Assembly: GCA_017303355.1 (NCBI GenBank)
Contig: JAFLCU010000002.1
Location: 243,501 to 307,500 of the forward strand
Source: Caulobacterales bacterium
GTDB lineage: Bacteria > Pseudomonadota > Alphaproteobacteria > Caulobacterales > Aquidulcibacteraceae
Direction of reading: 5' to 3'
DNA: 64,000 nt
Numbering within the stretch: the first letter of the stretch is position 1; each line of letters opens with the position of its first letter. The notes under the pieces were generated by a model that saw only the letters and a program-made list of their open reading frames with translations, made no database searches and had not been told where the DNA came from. Position numbers and translations under genes: made by a program. Shown in pieces: positions 26,390 to 35,735 of this stretch.

Positions 26390-27810
26390 GCGCGCGCGTC
26401 GCCGCGCACCGCTATGGGCTTTCGCCGTGACACGCCATGCGCCGTTTTGGCCCAATGGTGCGGCTTGAAGATAAACTCAAACAGCGCGCGCAGCGCCGCG
26501 ATCGTGGCCAGCGGCCAATAGAACGGCATTGTCAGTGCGGCGCGCACGTGGCTGAAATTGCCCGAAAGCGCCACCGCCGTGAGGGCGGAAAACACCGCGA
26601 CGCAATATCCGGCCATCGCCAGCGCGAACGCGCTTGGTGAAAGCAAATCGTATGGCGAAAGCGCTGCAATAAGCAGAATGAAGGCGAGCGGACCGTGCAC
26701 GAAGGCGGCGACAATGCCGCCGCCAAGGACCAATTGCATCATAGCGAACGCGCCGAGGCCCATTTCGCGTGCGCTGCGTACAGGATCGCGCATCAGCACA
26801 AGCCAAGTTTGGATGTGGCCCTTGATCCAGCGCGCGCGCTGCGCGAGCCAGGCGCCGAACGTCACCGGCGCTTCTTCGTATGTCGGCGGCGCGATCACTG
26901 CGCTGGCATAGCCATCGCGCGCGAGACGATACCCGAGATCGGCGTCCTCGGTGACATTATACGGGTCCCAGCCGCCAACAGCGCGCAGCGCATTGATACG
27001 GAAATGGTTGCTCGTGCCGCCGAGCGGAAAGGGCAGTCGCAGACTTGCGAGCAAAGGCAGGAGTTCGCCAAACAGGATCGCGTACTCGGCGGCAAACTGA
27101 CGGGCGATCCAGGAGGCTTCGCCATTGTCGATCGCGAGCGGCGCCTGCACGCATGCCAGATTGGGCGCGCCGTCTTCGAACGCGGCGAGCGCGGCACGCA
27201 ATTGTTGCGGGTGCGGGCGATCCTCGGCGTCATAGATGACGACATAGTCGCCGCGCGCAGAGGAGAGCGCCGCATTAAGTGCTTTGGGTTTTGTGCGTGG
27301 CCGGCGCGCCGGCACGATGATGACATCGAGGTGAGCCGCGTTTGCGGCGGCGAGCGCGGCGGCGAGTGTGTCGGCGTCGTCGTCTTCGACGATCAATTTG
27401 ATGTCCAGCGCCGTGCGTGGATAGTCGAGCCGCTCCAACGCGGTGACGAGATCGGCGACGACGTTTGCTTCGCGGTAGAGCGGGCAGAGGATGGTGTAGG
27501 CCGGTGTTTGCGCAGGCGCGGCGAGCCGCGTCAGCACCGGCCGCAAATGCGCCGCCGCGAACAAGCGCAACAAGATGGCCGCGGTGAAGAGCACGTAAGC
27601 GCCGGCGCTGAGCGCCGCCAGAGTGGGGCGCGGCGCGGATGCGAGGGCAAAGCCCAGCGCGCCGATGAAGAGTGCGATCGCCAGCGCTTGCGTGAAATAG
27701 AGCCGCCGTTTGGCCGAGCGGTGTGGGTGGGCGCGCTGAAAACCGTTGCACGCATCGTCGAGCTGCGCGTCGCCGACGCGCGTCGCCTTACTCGGAAATC
27801 CGTCCACGCC
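26386..27810 (-). CDS. Processive GT2 family glycosyltransferase (XagB-like)
   Basis: Membrane glycosyltransferase of about 474 residues. Two hydrophobic helices near the N-terminus precede a GT-A domain with the motifs VEDDDAD, YDAEDRP, TEDADLG and QRARW, the D,D,D,QxxRW set of processive polysaccharide synthases. Three to four C-terminal helices follow. Such enzymes make beta-linked exopolysaccharides or holdfast/adhesin-type glycans. The start is uncertain: only a TTG (27834) or a GTG (27810) are available at the 5' end. It lies 69 bases downstream of the antiporter gene on the same strand. Confidence 0.85.
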   Translation of the reverse strand, partial: GVDGFPSKATRVGDAQLDDACNGFQRAHPHRSAKRRLYFTQALAIALFIGALGFALASAPRPTLAALSAGAYVLFTAAILLRLFAAAHLRPVLTRLAAPAQTPAYTILCPLYREANVVADLVTALERLDYPRTALDIKLIVEDDDADTLAAALAAANAAHLDVIIVPARRPRTKPKALNAALSSARGDYVVIYDAEDRPHPQQLRAALAAFEDGAPNLACVQAPLAIDNGEASWIARQFAAEYAILFGELLPLLASLRLPFPLGGTSNHFRINALRAVGGWDPYNVTEDADLGYRLARDGYASAVIAPPTYEEAPVTFGAWLAQRARWIKGHIQTWLVLMRDPVRSAREMGLGAFAMMQLVLGGGIVAAFVHGPLAFILLIAALSPYDLLSPSAFALAMAGYCVAVFSALTAVALSGNFSHVRAALTMPFYWPLATIAALRALFEFIFKPHHWAKTAHGVSRRKPIAVRGDARA

Positions 27811-27879
27811 CGCCGCCCTGACCTCTGCAGGCAAAGTTATCCACGGGCGCGCTAAGATTGCAATGGTGCAACTTTCGCG

Positions 27880-29082
27880 TCACGCGGCGGCTTTGGCCTC
27901 TTTGCTGGTCGCGACCCGATCGGCCAGCGCGAACAGCACCGGATTGAGTGCGATCGAGATGAGGGCGGCCGCGAGGATCAGATTGTACGTTTCCTCGGAA
28001 AGCAGTTCGAGACGTACGCCCATGCCCGCGAGCACGAAAGAGAACTCGCCAATCTGCGCCAGCGAGGCCGCGATCATGAGGCCAGTGCGTAGCGGCAGCT
28101 TGTAGAGCGTCGTGATGGCGAGCGCGGCGGCCATTTTGCCGATGATGATGATGGCGACGACCGCCAACACGCCAATCGGCGCGCGCAGTAGCGTCATCGG
28201 GTCAAACAGCATGCCGACGGAGACAAAGAACAACACCGCGAACGTGTCGCGCAGCGGCAGTGAATCCTCGGCGATCTTATGTGTGAATTTGGTGCCATTC
28301 AGCACAACGCCGGCGAGGAACGCGCCCAACGCGAAGGAGGCGTCGAACAATTCATACGCCACCCATGCAATGCCCAGCGCGAGCGTGAGCGTGCCCAGGG
28401 ACATAAGCTCGCGCGACTTAAGATGGGCGATTTGAACAATGAGCCACGGGAATAAACGTGCGCCGACGAACAGCATCAAGCCGACGAAGAGCGCGATCTT
28501 GCCCATGGTGAAGCCAAGCGCGGTGAGCGTGGCCATGGGCGTGGCGCCGCCCTCGCCATTCGCCGCCGCCGCAAGCGGGGGCAGCAGCACAATGCCAAGC
28601 ACGATGGCGATGTCCTCGATGACGAGCCAGCCGACGCAGATGCGCCCATTCTCGGTTTTGACCAAATGACGTTCTTCGAGCGCGCGCAGGAGCACAACCG
28701 TGCTGGCGACGGAGAGTGAGAAGCCGAGCATCAAGGCTTCGGCCGCGCCCATGCCCATGAGCGCGCCGACGCCATAGCCGAGCAATGTCGCGGCGGTCAT
28801 TTGCACAAGCGCGCCTGGAATGGCGACGCCTTTCACGGCCCAGAGATCGGCCAGCGAGAATTTCAGGCCGACGCCGAACATCAGCAGAATGACGCCGATC
28901 TCGGCGAATTGCATGGCGAGATCGGAATCGCCCACAAAGCCGGGCGTAAATGGCCCCACGGCGACGCCGGCGATGAGATAGCCGACAAGCGGTGAAATGC
29001 GCAGCCGCTGCGCAATGGCGCCAAAGAAGAACGCGAGCGCGATCGCCGCGACGAGATTGAGGATCAGGGCATGACTTTCCAT
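27880..29082 (-). CDS. Monovalent cation:proton antiporter, CPA2 (Kef/YbaL-like), without RCK domain
   Basis: Integral membrane exchanger of 400 residues with about 12 helices. Typical CPA2 elements are seen: PLVGYLIAGVAVGPF, EIGVILLMFGVGLKFS, a VIEDIAIVLG stretch holding the ion-binding Glu-Asp pair, and SVGMLFDP. Kef and YbaL proteins are about 550-620 residues because of a C-terminal TrkA-N (RCK) regulatory domain; this one ends after the membrane domain, so it lacks NAD/glutathione gating. It probably exchanges K+ or Na+ for H+. Confidence 0.9.
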   Translation of the reverse strand: MESHALILNLVAAIALAFFFGAIAQRLRISPLVGYLIAGVAVGPFTPGFVGDSDLAMQFAEIGVILLMFGVGLKFSLADLWAVKGVAIPGALVQMTAATLLGYGVGALMGMGAAEALMLGFSLSVASTVVLLRALEERHLVKTENGRICVGWLVIEDIAIVLGIVLLPPLAAAANGEGGATPMATLTALGFTMGKIALFVGLMLFVGARLFPWLIVQIAHLKSRELMSLGTLTLALGIAWVAYELFDASFALGAFLAGVVLNGTKFTHKIAEDSLPLRDTFAVLFFVSVGMLFDPMTLLRAPIGVLAVVAIIIIGKMAAALAITTLYKLPLRTGLMIAASLAQIGEFSFVLAGMGVRLELLSEETYNLILAAALISIALNPVLFALADRVATSKEAKAAA

Positions 29083-29298
29083 GCGTCAAACCCACATATG
29101 AAAGCTGCTGAAACCGGACATCGAACCTCAAATCTCTAGCGATCGCCGTCGCGTCGCGGCGGTCGCCTTTGCTGGCGAATTGAAATGATGCGCCAATCGA
29201 ACCGATCGCGGCGCGCATGTCAAACCGCAATGCGACGCGGGGTCATGGAAATGAGCGTCCCGTGGGCGTAGAGAGGGTGCAAAAGCGGAGGGAAGCTT

Positions 29299-30711
29299 TT
29301 GAGCCAGCAAGATTTGCGCGCCGCGTTGCAGGCGGTGACTGAGCGTGTGTTGGCGTATCGCGCCAGCGCCGATGAGCGGCCGCAGCGGCCGATGCGGAAC
29401 TATGACGACATGCGCGCCGCGTTCGCGCGCGCGACGCCGGAGACAGGCGCGCCCATTGGCGAGCTGATCGGGGAATTGGCGGACATAGCCGAGCCTGGGC
29501 TCGCGAACATGATCGGGCCGCGTTTCTTCGGCTGGGTGATCGGCGCGACGGCGCCTGTCGGCATGGCGGCGGATTGGCTCACGAGCGGCTGGGCGCAGAA
29601 CGCGGGCAATGCCGAGGCGACGCCAGCGGCCGCGGCCTGCGAGGAGGTGGCCGCGTCATGGCTGCTTGATCTGCTGGATTTGCCGCGCGCGGCGTCCGTG
29701 GGATTTGTCACCGGCGCGACGATGGCGAACTTCACATGCCTGGCCGCCGCGCGTGGCGAGGTGCTGCGCCGCGTGGGTTGGGATGTGGAGGCGGATGGGC
29801 TCTTTGGCGCGCCGCCGATCCACGTCGTACTCGGCGAAGAGGCGCACTCCACGGTGTTTTCTGGGCTGCGCTATTTAGGGCTTGGCGCCAAGCGCGTGGT
29901 GAGTGTGCCCGTCGATGGCAATGGCCGCATGCGCGAGGGCGCGTTCGCGCGGGCGATCGAAAAACTCGAAGGACCGGTGATTGCGATCGCGCAGGCGGGG
30001 CATATCAATTCCGGTGCGTTCGATCCGTTTGATGAGATTGCCGAGGCGGCGCACGCGAAGGGGGCGTGGCTGCATGTCGATGGCGCGTTTGGATTGTGGG
30101 CGCGCGCGGCGCCGGATCGCATGTATCTCGGGCGTGGGCTCGAGCGCGCGGATTCTTGGGGCGTCGATGGCCACAAATGGCTGCAGACGCCGCATGACAG
30201 CGCCTACGCCATCGTGCGCAACGCGGAAGCGCATCGCCGCGCCATGTTGATCGCGGCGAGCTATCTGCCGGAGGGCGAGCATCGCCATCCCGCCGATTAC
30301 GTGCCTGAGCTTTCGCGGCGCGCGCGGGGCTTTGCGACATGGGCGATGATCCGCGCTTGGGGGCGTGAAGGGATCGCCGCGCTCGTGAGCCGGCATTGTG
30401 CATTGGCGCGGCGCATGGCGGAGCGTTTGAGCGCGGAGGCGGATGTTGAAGTGCTCAATGACGTGGTGCTCAACCAGGTCGCCGTGCGGCTCGGCGCGGG
30501 CATGGATGGCGCTGTGTCGGATGCGCTCGCGGCGCGCACGATCGCGCGCATTCAGCGCGAGGGCGTGTGTTTCGTGGGCGGCGCGCTCTGGCGCGGGCGC
30601 CAGATTGTGCGCATCTCAATCATTGGCGAAGCGACGACGGAAGCGGACATCGACGTCAGCGCCGAAGCCATCCTGAGCGCATGGCGCGCCGAGCGCGGCG
30701 CCAACGCTTAG
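29299..30711 (+). CDS. Group II PLP-dependent amino-acid decarboxylase family protein
   Basis: 470-residue member of the aromatic-L-amino-acid/glutamate decarboxylase family. The PLP lysine is in DGHKWLQTP (about residue 293), with HVDGAFGLWA carrying the Asp that contacts the pyridine nitrogen, and a TGATMANF phosphate-binding loop. The start is a TTG at 29299, chosen because a strong GGAGGGAA (29287-29294) precedes it and nothing better lies downstream. The substrate (aromatic amino acid, diaminobutyrate or other) cannot be told from the motifs. Transcribed alone, convergent with rnk. Confidence 0.87.
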   Translation: MSQQDLRAALQAVTERVLAYRASADERPQRPMRNYDDMRAAFARATPETGAPIGELIGELADIAEPGLANMIGPRFFGWVIGATAPVGMAADWLTSGWAQNAGNAEATPAAAACEEVAASWLLDLLDLPRAASVGFVTGATMANFTCLAAARGEVLRRVGWDVEADGLFGAPPIHVVLGEEAHSTVFSGLRYLGLGAKRVVSVPVDGNGRMREGAFARAIEKLEGPVIAIAQAGHINSGAFDPFDEIAEAAHAKGAWLHVDGAFGLWARAAPDRMYLGRGLERADSWGVDGHKWLQTPHDSAYAIVRNAEAHRRAMLIAASYLPEGEHRHPADYVPELSRRARGFATWAMIRAWGREGIAALVSRHCALARRMAERLSAEADVEVLNDVVLNQVAVRLGAGMDGAVSDALAARTIARIQREGVCFVGGALWRGRQIVRISIIGEATTEADIDVSAEAILSAWRAERGANA

Positions 30712-30718
30712 CGGCGCT

Positions 30719-31108
30719 TTAGGCGGCGCGGCGGGGCGAGACCTTCGTGACCGTCAGCTGATGCAGGCCGCCGACTTCGTCGGCCCACGTCATCGCGTCG
30801 CCCTCCGCCAGCCCGATCAATGCGGCGCCCACCGGCGTCAGCACCGAGATGCGGCCGTCGGCGAAATCGGCGCAATTGGGATAAACCAGCTTGAAATCAC
30901 GATAATCGCGCCCGTCATAGGCGAAGGCCACGCCATCATTCATCGCCAACACGTTGTCCGGCAACGAGTCCACCACTTGCGCGCGCTGCATTTCCCGCAG
31001 CAACAGGGCGGCGCCCGGCGCGCGGCCGAGCGCCTTCAGCGCGAGTTCGATCAATTCGTCATGGTCGTCGGCGGTGACGAGAATGGCGGGGTTGTGTTGG
31101 GAAAGCAT
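30719..31108 (-). CDS. rnk: Rnk-type nucleoside diphosphate kinase regulator (GreA/GreB C-terminal domain)
   Basis: Small cytoplasmic protein of 129 residues. An N-terminal helical part (about 1-45) is followed by the FKBP-like C-terminal domain of Gre factors, with the signatures VYPNCADFADGRISVLTPVG and GLAEGD. Rnk binds RNA polymerase near the secondary channel but lacks the long coiled coil of GreA. It ends eight bases from the convergent decarboxylase gene. Confidence 0.88.
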   Translation of the reverse strand: MLSQHNPAILVTADDHDELIELALKALGRAPGAALLLREMQRAQVVDSLPDNVLAMNDGVAFAYDGRDYRDFKLVYPNCADFADGRISVLTPVGAALIGLAEGDAMTWADEVGGLHQLTVTKVSPRRAA

Positions 31109-31178
31109 GGGGGCGCCTCAAGCGTCCGCGCGCGCCGTGGCGCGCCGCGGAAAAGATGTGGAATGACGATGGATTTGC

Positions 31179-31210
31179 CCCCTAGCGCGCGTTGGAGGGC
31201 GAGCTAGGGG
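31179..31210. terminator. Hairpin between lysS and rnk
   Basis: Perfect 8-bp inverted repeat CCCCTAGC (31179-31186) and GCTAGGGG (31203-31210) with a 16-base loop. No T tract follows on either strand, so its terminator role for the minus-strand lysS transcript is tentative. The remaining 250-base gap (31109-31360) shows no gene. Confidence 0.4.
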
Positions 31211-31360
31211 CTAAGCGCAACCGGCCGTGCGATCCGCACGGATGAAAATCGACAAAAGGGGGGCGCGCTTACGCATACGCCATGAGATCGTGACTATGCT
31301 GGGAAAGTCAAGCCATGGCGTCCGCAATGACCGGTTCTCGGCTTTCGGAGTCGCGCGCGA

Positions 31361-32950
31361 TCAAGCCGTGCGCAAGAGCTCGCCGGCCAGGCCCTTGCGC
31401 AGCAGCGCGCTTGTCTCGCGCACGCCGTAGAGCGCCGCGAATTGGCCGAAGCGGGGGCCGCTTTCGACGCCGAACAGCACCTCGTAGAGGGCCTTGAACC
31501 AATCGCGCAGCGGCTCGAAGCCGTGCGCCTTGCCGACGGCATAGACTTCGTTCTGGATTGTCTCGCCGTCGTTCGTGTCCGCCGGCAGCGCATCCAGGCG
31601 CGCGATCAAGTCCTCGAACGCGGCGCGCTCCTTGTCGGCGGCGGCGCGGAATTGCTTCGTCGGCTTCACGAAATCGTGGAAATAGGCGATCGCGTAATCG
31701 GTGAGTTTATCCAGGAACGGGTGCGTTTGCGGCGTGGTGCCGGGCGCGTACTTGCCGATGAAGGCCCAGAGCAGATCCTTGGTTTCCGCGTTGGCGGCGG
31801 AGACGAGATTCATCAGCAGCGCAAACGAGATCGGCGACAAATCCTTCGGCGGCTTGCCCGCATGGATGTGCCAAGCCGGGTTCTCCAACTGCTCGGCGAT
31901 GTTCTGGCCGTGATAGCTCTCGACGTAGCTCAGATATTCATCGACCGCCTTCGGGATGACGTCGAAATAAAGCTTCTTGGCCGCGCGTGGCTTCTGGAAA
32001 TTGTAGAGCGAAAGGCTCTCAGGCGCGGCGTATGATAGCCATTGCTCGACGCTGATGCCGTTGCCCTTGGTCTTGGAAATCTTCTCGCCGTTCTGATCGA
32101 GGAAAAGTTCATAGACAAAATTGACCGGCGGCTCGGCGCCCAGCGCCTTGCAGATGCGCGCATAGACCGGCTGGTTCGGCTGGTGGTCCTTGCCGAACAT
32201 CTCGAAATCAACGCCGAGGGCGGCCCAGCGCATGCCGAAATCCGGCTTCCATTGCATCTTGGCTTTGCCGCCGGTGACGCTCTGGGTGATCTCTTCGCCG
32301 TCTTCATCGTCGAACGTGATCGTGCCGTTGGCGGCGTCGATCTTCTTCATCGGCACGTAGAGCACGCGGCCGCTCTTCGGGCTGATCGGCAAGAAGGGGC
32401 TGTAGGTTTTGCGGCGCTCTTCGCCGAGCGTCGGCAGCATGATGGCCATGATCTCGTCATAGGCCTTCAACGCGCCGAGCAACGCCGCGTCGAACGCGCC
32501 TGACTTGTAGAGTTCGGTCGCGGACTTGAATTCGTACTCGAAGCCGAAGCTATCGAGGAACGCGCGCAGGCGCGCATTGTTATGATGCGCGAAGCTTTCG
32601 TGTGTGCCGAACGGATCGGGCACGTCGGTCAGCGGGCGTTGCAGGTAGGGCGTGAGCTGCGCGGGATTGGGGATGTTGTCCGGAATCTTGCGCATGCCAT
32701 CCATGTCGTCGGAGACGCAGATGATCTTCGTTGGGATTTTATCGTCGGTGAGCACGCGGAAGGCGTGGCGCACCATCGAGGTGCGCACGACCTCGCCGAA
32801 CGTGCCGATATGCGGCAGGCCGGAGGGGCCGTAGCCGGTTTCGAAAACCACCACATCCTTCGGTTTGCGCTGATGGCGCTCAAGCACGAGACGCGCTTGT
32901 TCGAAGGGCCAGGCCTTGGCGGCGGCGGCGAGCGTGGTGAGGTCTGTCAT
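31361..32950 (-). CDS. lysS: Class I lysyl-tRNA synthetase (LysRS1)
   Basis: Charges tRNA-Lys. 529 residues with the class I Rossmann signatures: the HIGH motif as PHIGTFGE near residue 47 and the KMSKS motif as KISKTKG near 285. This is the archaeal-type class I enzyme, not the class II LysRS of most bacteria; the class I form is known in many alphaproteobacteria and spirochaetes. A C-terminal helical anticodon-binding cage follows. The ATG at 32950 was chosen over a TTG 12 bases upstream. Confidence 0.95.
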   Translation of the reverse strand: MTDLTTLAAAAKAWPFEQARLVLERHQRKPKDVVVFETGYGPSGLPHIGTFGEVVRTSMVRHAFRVLTDDKIPTKIICVSDDMDGMRKIPDNIPNPAQLTPYLQRPLTDVPDPFGTHESFAHHNNARLRAFLDSFGFEYEFKSATELYKSGAFDAALLGALKAYDEIMAIMLPTLGEERRKTYSPFLPISPKSGRVLYVPMKKIDAANGTITFDDEDGEEITQSVTGGKAKMQWKPDFGMRWAALGVDFEMFGKDHQPNQPVYARICKALGAEPPVNFVYELFLDQNGEKISKTKGNGISVEQWLSYAAPESLSLYNFQKPRAAKKLYFDVIPKAVDEYLSYVESYHGQNIAEQLENPAWHIHAGKPPKDLSPISFALLMNLVSAANAETKDLLWAFIGKYAPGTTPQTHPFLDKLTDYAIAYFHDFVKPTKQFRAAADKERAAFEDLIARLDALPADTNDGETIQNEVYAVGKAHGFEPLRDWFKALYEVLFGVESGPRFGQFAALYGVRETSALLRKGLAGELLRTA

Positions 32951-33008
32951 CGGCGAATCCAATTGGGGATCACCGATTAGACTGTCACGCCGCGCCGCGC
33001 AAAGCGGG

Positions 33009-33269
33009 CTATTCGGCGTTGGGTTCGGAACGGCGGCCGAACACGCGATCGCGCAGGCGTCCCAGTGCGGCGCGGCGCTTGGCGAGGAAGCCCCAGCCGA
33101 ACACGCCGGCCGCGACCCAGAAAAATCCTTCCAAGCTCAGCGCCGCTGCGGTCACGAGTCCGACCCAAATCGGCATGCTGGGGCGATTAAAATACCCGAT
33201 GGCCAGTGCGCTCCAGCAGGCGATGACGATGGCGCCCGCAACGGCAAGGATGATCCAGCGAACTTTCAT
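33009..33269 (-). CDS. Small two-helix membrane protein, unknown
   Basis: 86-residue protein not assigned to a family. Two hydrophobic helices are evident (about 5-27 and 38-62), followed by a basic tail ([17 protein letters not shown]), which by the positive-inside rule would be cytoplasmic. It lies 58 bases upstream of lysS on the same strand, so co-transcription is possible, and is divergent from the sixA-like gene. Codon use looks like the neighbours. Function unknown. Confidence 0.65.
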   Translation of the reverse strand: MKVRWIILAVAGAIVIACWSALAIGYFNRPSMPIWVGLVTAAALSLEGFFWVAAGVFGWGFLAKRRAALGRLRDRVFGRRSEPNAE

Positions 33270-33369
33270 GTGGCGGCTCCGGCTCTAGCTTTGCCCCTAA
33301 GTCGCCGCCGGTTCGGCGATCGGATGCGGGGCGTTGCGCTTTTTGCCGGGCGCGGCACAGTCCGAATCC

Positions 33370-33879
33370 ATGCGCACCCTGATCCTGATGCGGCACGCCA
33401 AGGCTGTCCGCGCCCACGAGGCCGAAAGCGACGAAGCCCGCGGGCTGACTGGCCGTGGCCGGCGCGAGGCCGCCGCCGCGGGCGCGGCGATGGAGGACGA
33501 GAGGCTGAAGCCCGGGCTTGCGCTGATCTCGACATCCAAGCGCACGCGCGAAACCGCCGAGCACGGCTTGGGGAATTTCAAACTGGAGACGCAGTTTGAC
33601 GATGCGCTCTATAACGCTTCGCTTGAGGGCGTCTGGGATGCGTTCAGCTCAAGCGATGCCGAGAGCGTCGTGATCATTGGCCACAATCCTGGCATGGGCG
33701 AACTGGTGTCGATGCTCGTGCATCAAGCACATGATGGCTCGAAACTCGCGCGCGATTTCAGCGGGCATTTTCCAACGTCGGCGTTTGCCGCGTTCGAGAT
33801 CAAAGGCGATCTTCTCCGCGCCGCCGGCCCGCGCTTGATCGCGGCGTGGAAGCCGCCACGTGAGCGCGACGAGGATTAG
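33370..33879 (+). CDS. sixA: SixA-like histidine phosphatase
   Basis: 169-residue member of the histidine phosphatase superfamily. The catalytic RHG-type motif at the extreme N-terminus is MRHAKAV, where His8 would be phosphorylated, and the second His is in IIGHNPGM (about 105). SixA removes phosphate from histidine phosphotransfer proteins, and the short length fits. The ATG lies directly before TLILMRHA, typical of SixA; an upstream GTG-like extension is unlikely. Confidence 0.88.
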   Translation: MRTLILMRHAKAVRAHEAESDEARGLTGRGRREAAAAGAAMEDERLKPGLALISTSKRTRETAEHGLGNFKLETQFDDALYNASLEGVWDAFSSSDAESVVIIGHNPGMGELVSMLVHQAHDGSKLARDFSGHFPTSAFAAFEIKGDLLRAAGPRLIAAWKPPRERDED

Positions 33880-33905
33880 GGTAAAATCGGAATCGGCGAT
33901 GTCGA

Positions 33906-34526
33906 TTACTGGCTGGCCCAGAGGATGCGCGCGATCCATTCGACGTCGGGCGTCGGGACTTCGCGCGGCTTGTGCGTGGGGTTGAGCGAAAGCAGCTCAA
34001 TCGTCTGGTCGTTCTTGCGGCCAAGCACCTTGGCCATCACTTCGCCGGCGCGCGTGCGCACGACGACGCGATCGCCGCGCCGCACGGCGGCGCCTGGCTG
34101 CACGATGACGACATCGCCCGCGCGATACATCGGCTCCATGGAATCGCCAGCGATCTCCAGCGCATAGACGCGATCTTCGCCCAAATCCGGAAAGCGCACC
34201 GTTTCATCGGCGCCGACGGGAAAGCCGTTTTCGTCGAAGAAGCCGTCCGCGCCCGCGCGCGCCATGCCGACGATGGGGATCGCGCGCCCGCCGCCGGTGC
34301 GGCCTTCGAGCAGGGCGGCGAACTCATCCCAGTTCGATTCCGCGGCGGCCAGTGCGCGCGTCAGGCTCTCGGTGGAGGGCCAGCGCGCCTTGCCATCGGG
34401 CGCCTGGCGCTTGGATCTGTTGAACGTGGTGGGGTCGAGCCCCGCCGCCCGCGCCAGTCCGGACGCGGAAAGCCCCCGCCGCGCCGCCAGCGCATCAATC
34501 GCCCGCCAGATTTGGGAATGGTTCAT
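33906..34526 (-). CDS. HTH / LexA-like S24 peptidase-family transcriptional repressor
   Basis: 206-residue regulator. An N-terminal helix-turn-helix (about 5-65, RRGLSASGLARAAGLDPTTF) precedes a LexA/CI-type S24 domain (about 82-200). The nucleophile Ser129 is in AGDSMEP and the general base Lys166 in EVMAKVL. An Ala91-Gly92 pair (ARAGADG) sits in the linker where self-cleavage occurs in this family. No phage genes are nearby, so it is probably a host regulator of this type, possibly responding to DNA damage. An AT-rich stretch (about 34553-34588) in the divergent gap to pyrD may carry its operator. Confidence 0.88.
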   Translation of the reverse strand: MNHSQIWRAIDALAARRGLSASGLARAAGLDPTTFNRSKRQAPDGKARWPSTESLTRALAAAESNWDEFAALLEGRTGGGRAIPIVGMARAGADGFFDENGFPVGADETVRFPDLGEDRVYALEIAGDSMEPMYRAGDVVIVQPGAAVRRGDRVVVRTRAGEVMAKVLGRKNDQTIELLSLNPTHKPREVPTPDVEWIARILWASQ

Positions 34527-34679
34527 GGACGCTGAGTTTAGCGGTGCGCCCCGGAATTTCAACCCATATATAGGAATATTATCCAGATTGGCGATCAAGC
34601 CGATGCGCCAGCGCCTCGCGCCTTCCACGAGAGGCGACAGCGCCGTTAGAATCGGCGATGCGCTGGAGGGGTGAGCAAA

Positions 34680-35735
34680 GTGCACGACATCGCCACAGCT
34701 GCTTTGCGTTGGATCGATCCCGAGACCGCGCACGAAGCCGCGCTTAATGGCTTGCGCCTGGGCTTGGGGCCGCGCGCGCGCGGCGATAAATTTCCGCGCC
34801 TGAAGATCACGCTCGCCGGCCTCGATCTGCCGAACCCGATCGGCATGGCCGCGGGCTTCGACAAAAATTGCGAAGCGCCGGATGCGTTGCTCGCGTGCGG
34901 GTTTGGTTTTGTCGAATGCGGCACGGTGACGCCGCGTGCGCAGGTCGGCAATCCGCGCCCGCGCATTTTCCGCTTGAGCGGCGACCGCTCGGTGATCAAT
35001 CGCTTGGGCTTCAACAACAAGGGGCTCGACGATTACGCCGATCGGCTCGCCGCGCGCGCGGGCAAAAGCGGAATCGTCGGCGCCAATGTCGGTGCGAACA
35101 AAGATAGCACTGATCGCGCGGCCGATTACGTCGCCGGCATGGGGCGCGTCTGGAAGCATGCTTCGTATGTGACGGCGAACATTTCCTCGCCCAACACGCC
35201 GGGCTTGCGCGGCCTGCAAGAGAAGGGCGCGCTTGAGGATTTGCTGGGCCGCTTGCGCGAAGCGCGCGGGCCGCTGGAAAGCGCGCATGGAAGGCGGCCA
35301 CTCTTCTTGAAGGTCGCGCCTGATCTCGATGACACTGCTGTGCGCGATATCGCCGAACTTGTGCTGACTTATCAGCTCGACGCCCTGATCGTGTCGAACA
35401 CGACGCTGCAGCGCCCGCCGCACTTGACGTCGGACGAGCGCGATGAAGCGGGCGGGCTCTCGGGGCAGGCGCTGTTTCAGATATCCACGCACGTGCTGCG
35501 CCAATTCGCGCAGGCCTTGAGCGGGCGCCTGCCGCTGATTGGCGTGGGCGGGGTGGAGAGCGGCGCCACCGCGCTCGCCAAGATCAAAGCTGGCGCCAGC
35601 GCGGTGCAGCTCTATTCGTCTATGGTCTTTGCGGGGCCTAGCTTGGTCGCGCGCGTCCTCGACGAACTCGACGGCCTGCTGGCCGCCGAGGGTGTCGATT
35701 CAATTTCAGAAATGATCGGCGCCGACGCGCGTTAG
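34680..35735 (+). CDS. pyrD: Dihydroorotate dehydrogenase (quinone), class 2
   Basis: Membrane-associated FMN enzyme of about 351 residues making orotate in pyrimidine synthesis. An N-terminal amphipathic helical pair (about 1-40) for membrane and quinone contact marks class 2. Core motifs: NPIGMAAGFDKN, CGTVTPRAQ.GNPRPR, NRLGFNN, ISSPNTPGLR with the catalytic Ser, and the FMN-phosphate loop IGVGGVESG. The GTG at 34680 was chosen because GGAGGG (34665-34670) lies nine bases upstream; the GTG at 34671 would be too close. Its end overlaps the convergent mlaC by 4 bases. Confidence 0.95.
   Translation: MHDIATAALRWIDPETAHEAALNGLRLGLGPRARGDKFPRLKITLAGLDLPNPIGMAAGFDKNCEAPDALLACGFGFVECGTVTPRAQVGNPRPRIFRLSGDRSVINRLGFNNKGLDDYADRLAARAGKSGIVGANVGANKDSTDRAADYVAGMGRVWKHASYVTANISSPNTPGLRGLQEKGALEDLLGRLREARGPLESAHGRRPLFLKVAPDLDDTAVRDIAELVLTYQLDALIVSNTTLQRPPHLTSDERDEAGGLSGQALFQISTHVLRQFAQALSGRLPLIGVGGVESGATALAKIKAGASAVQLYSSMVFAGPSLVARVLDELDGLLAAEGVDSISEMIGADAR

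Noticed and set aside
33906..34526. Prophage repressor marking a prophage
   Set aside because: No integrase, terminase or structural genes on either side; neighbours are sixA and pyrD.
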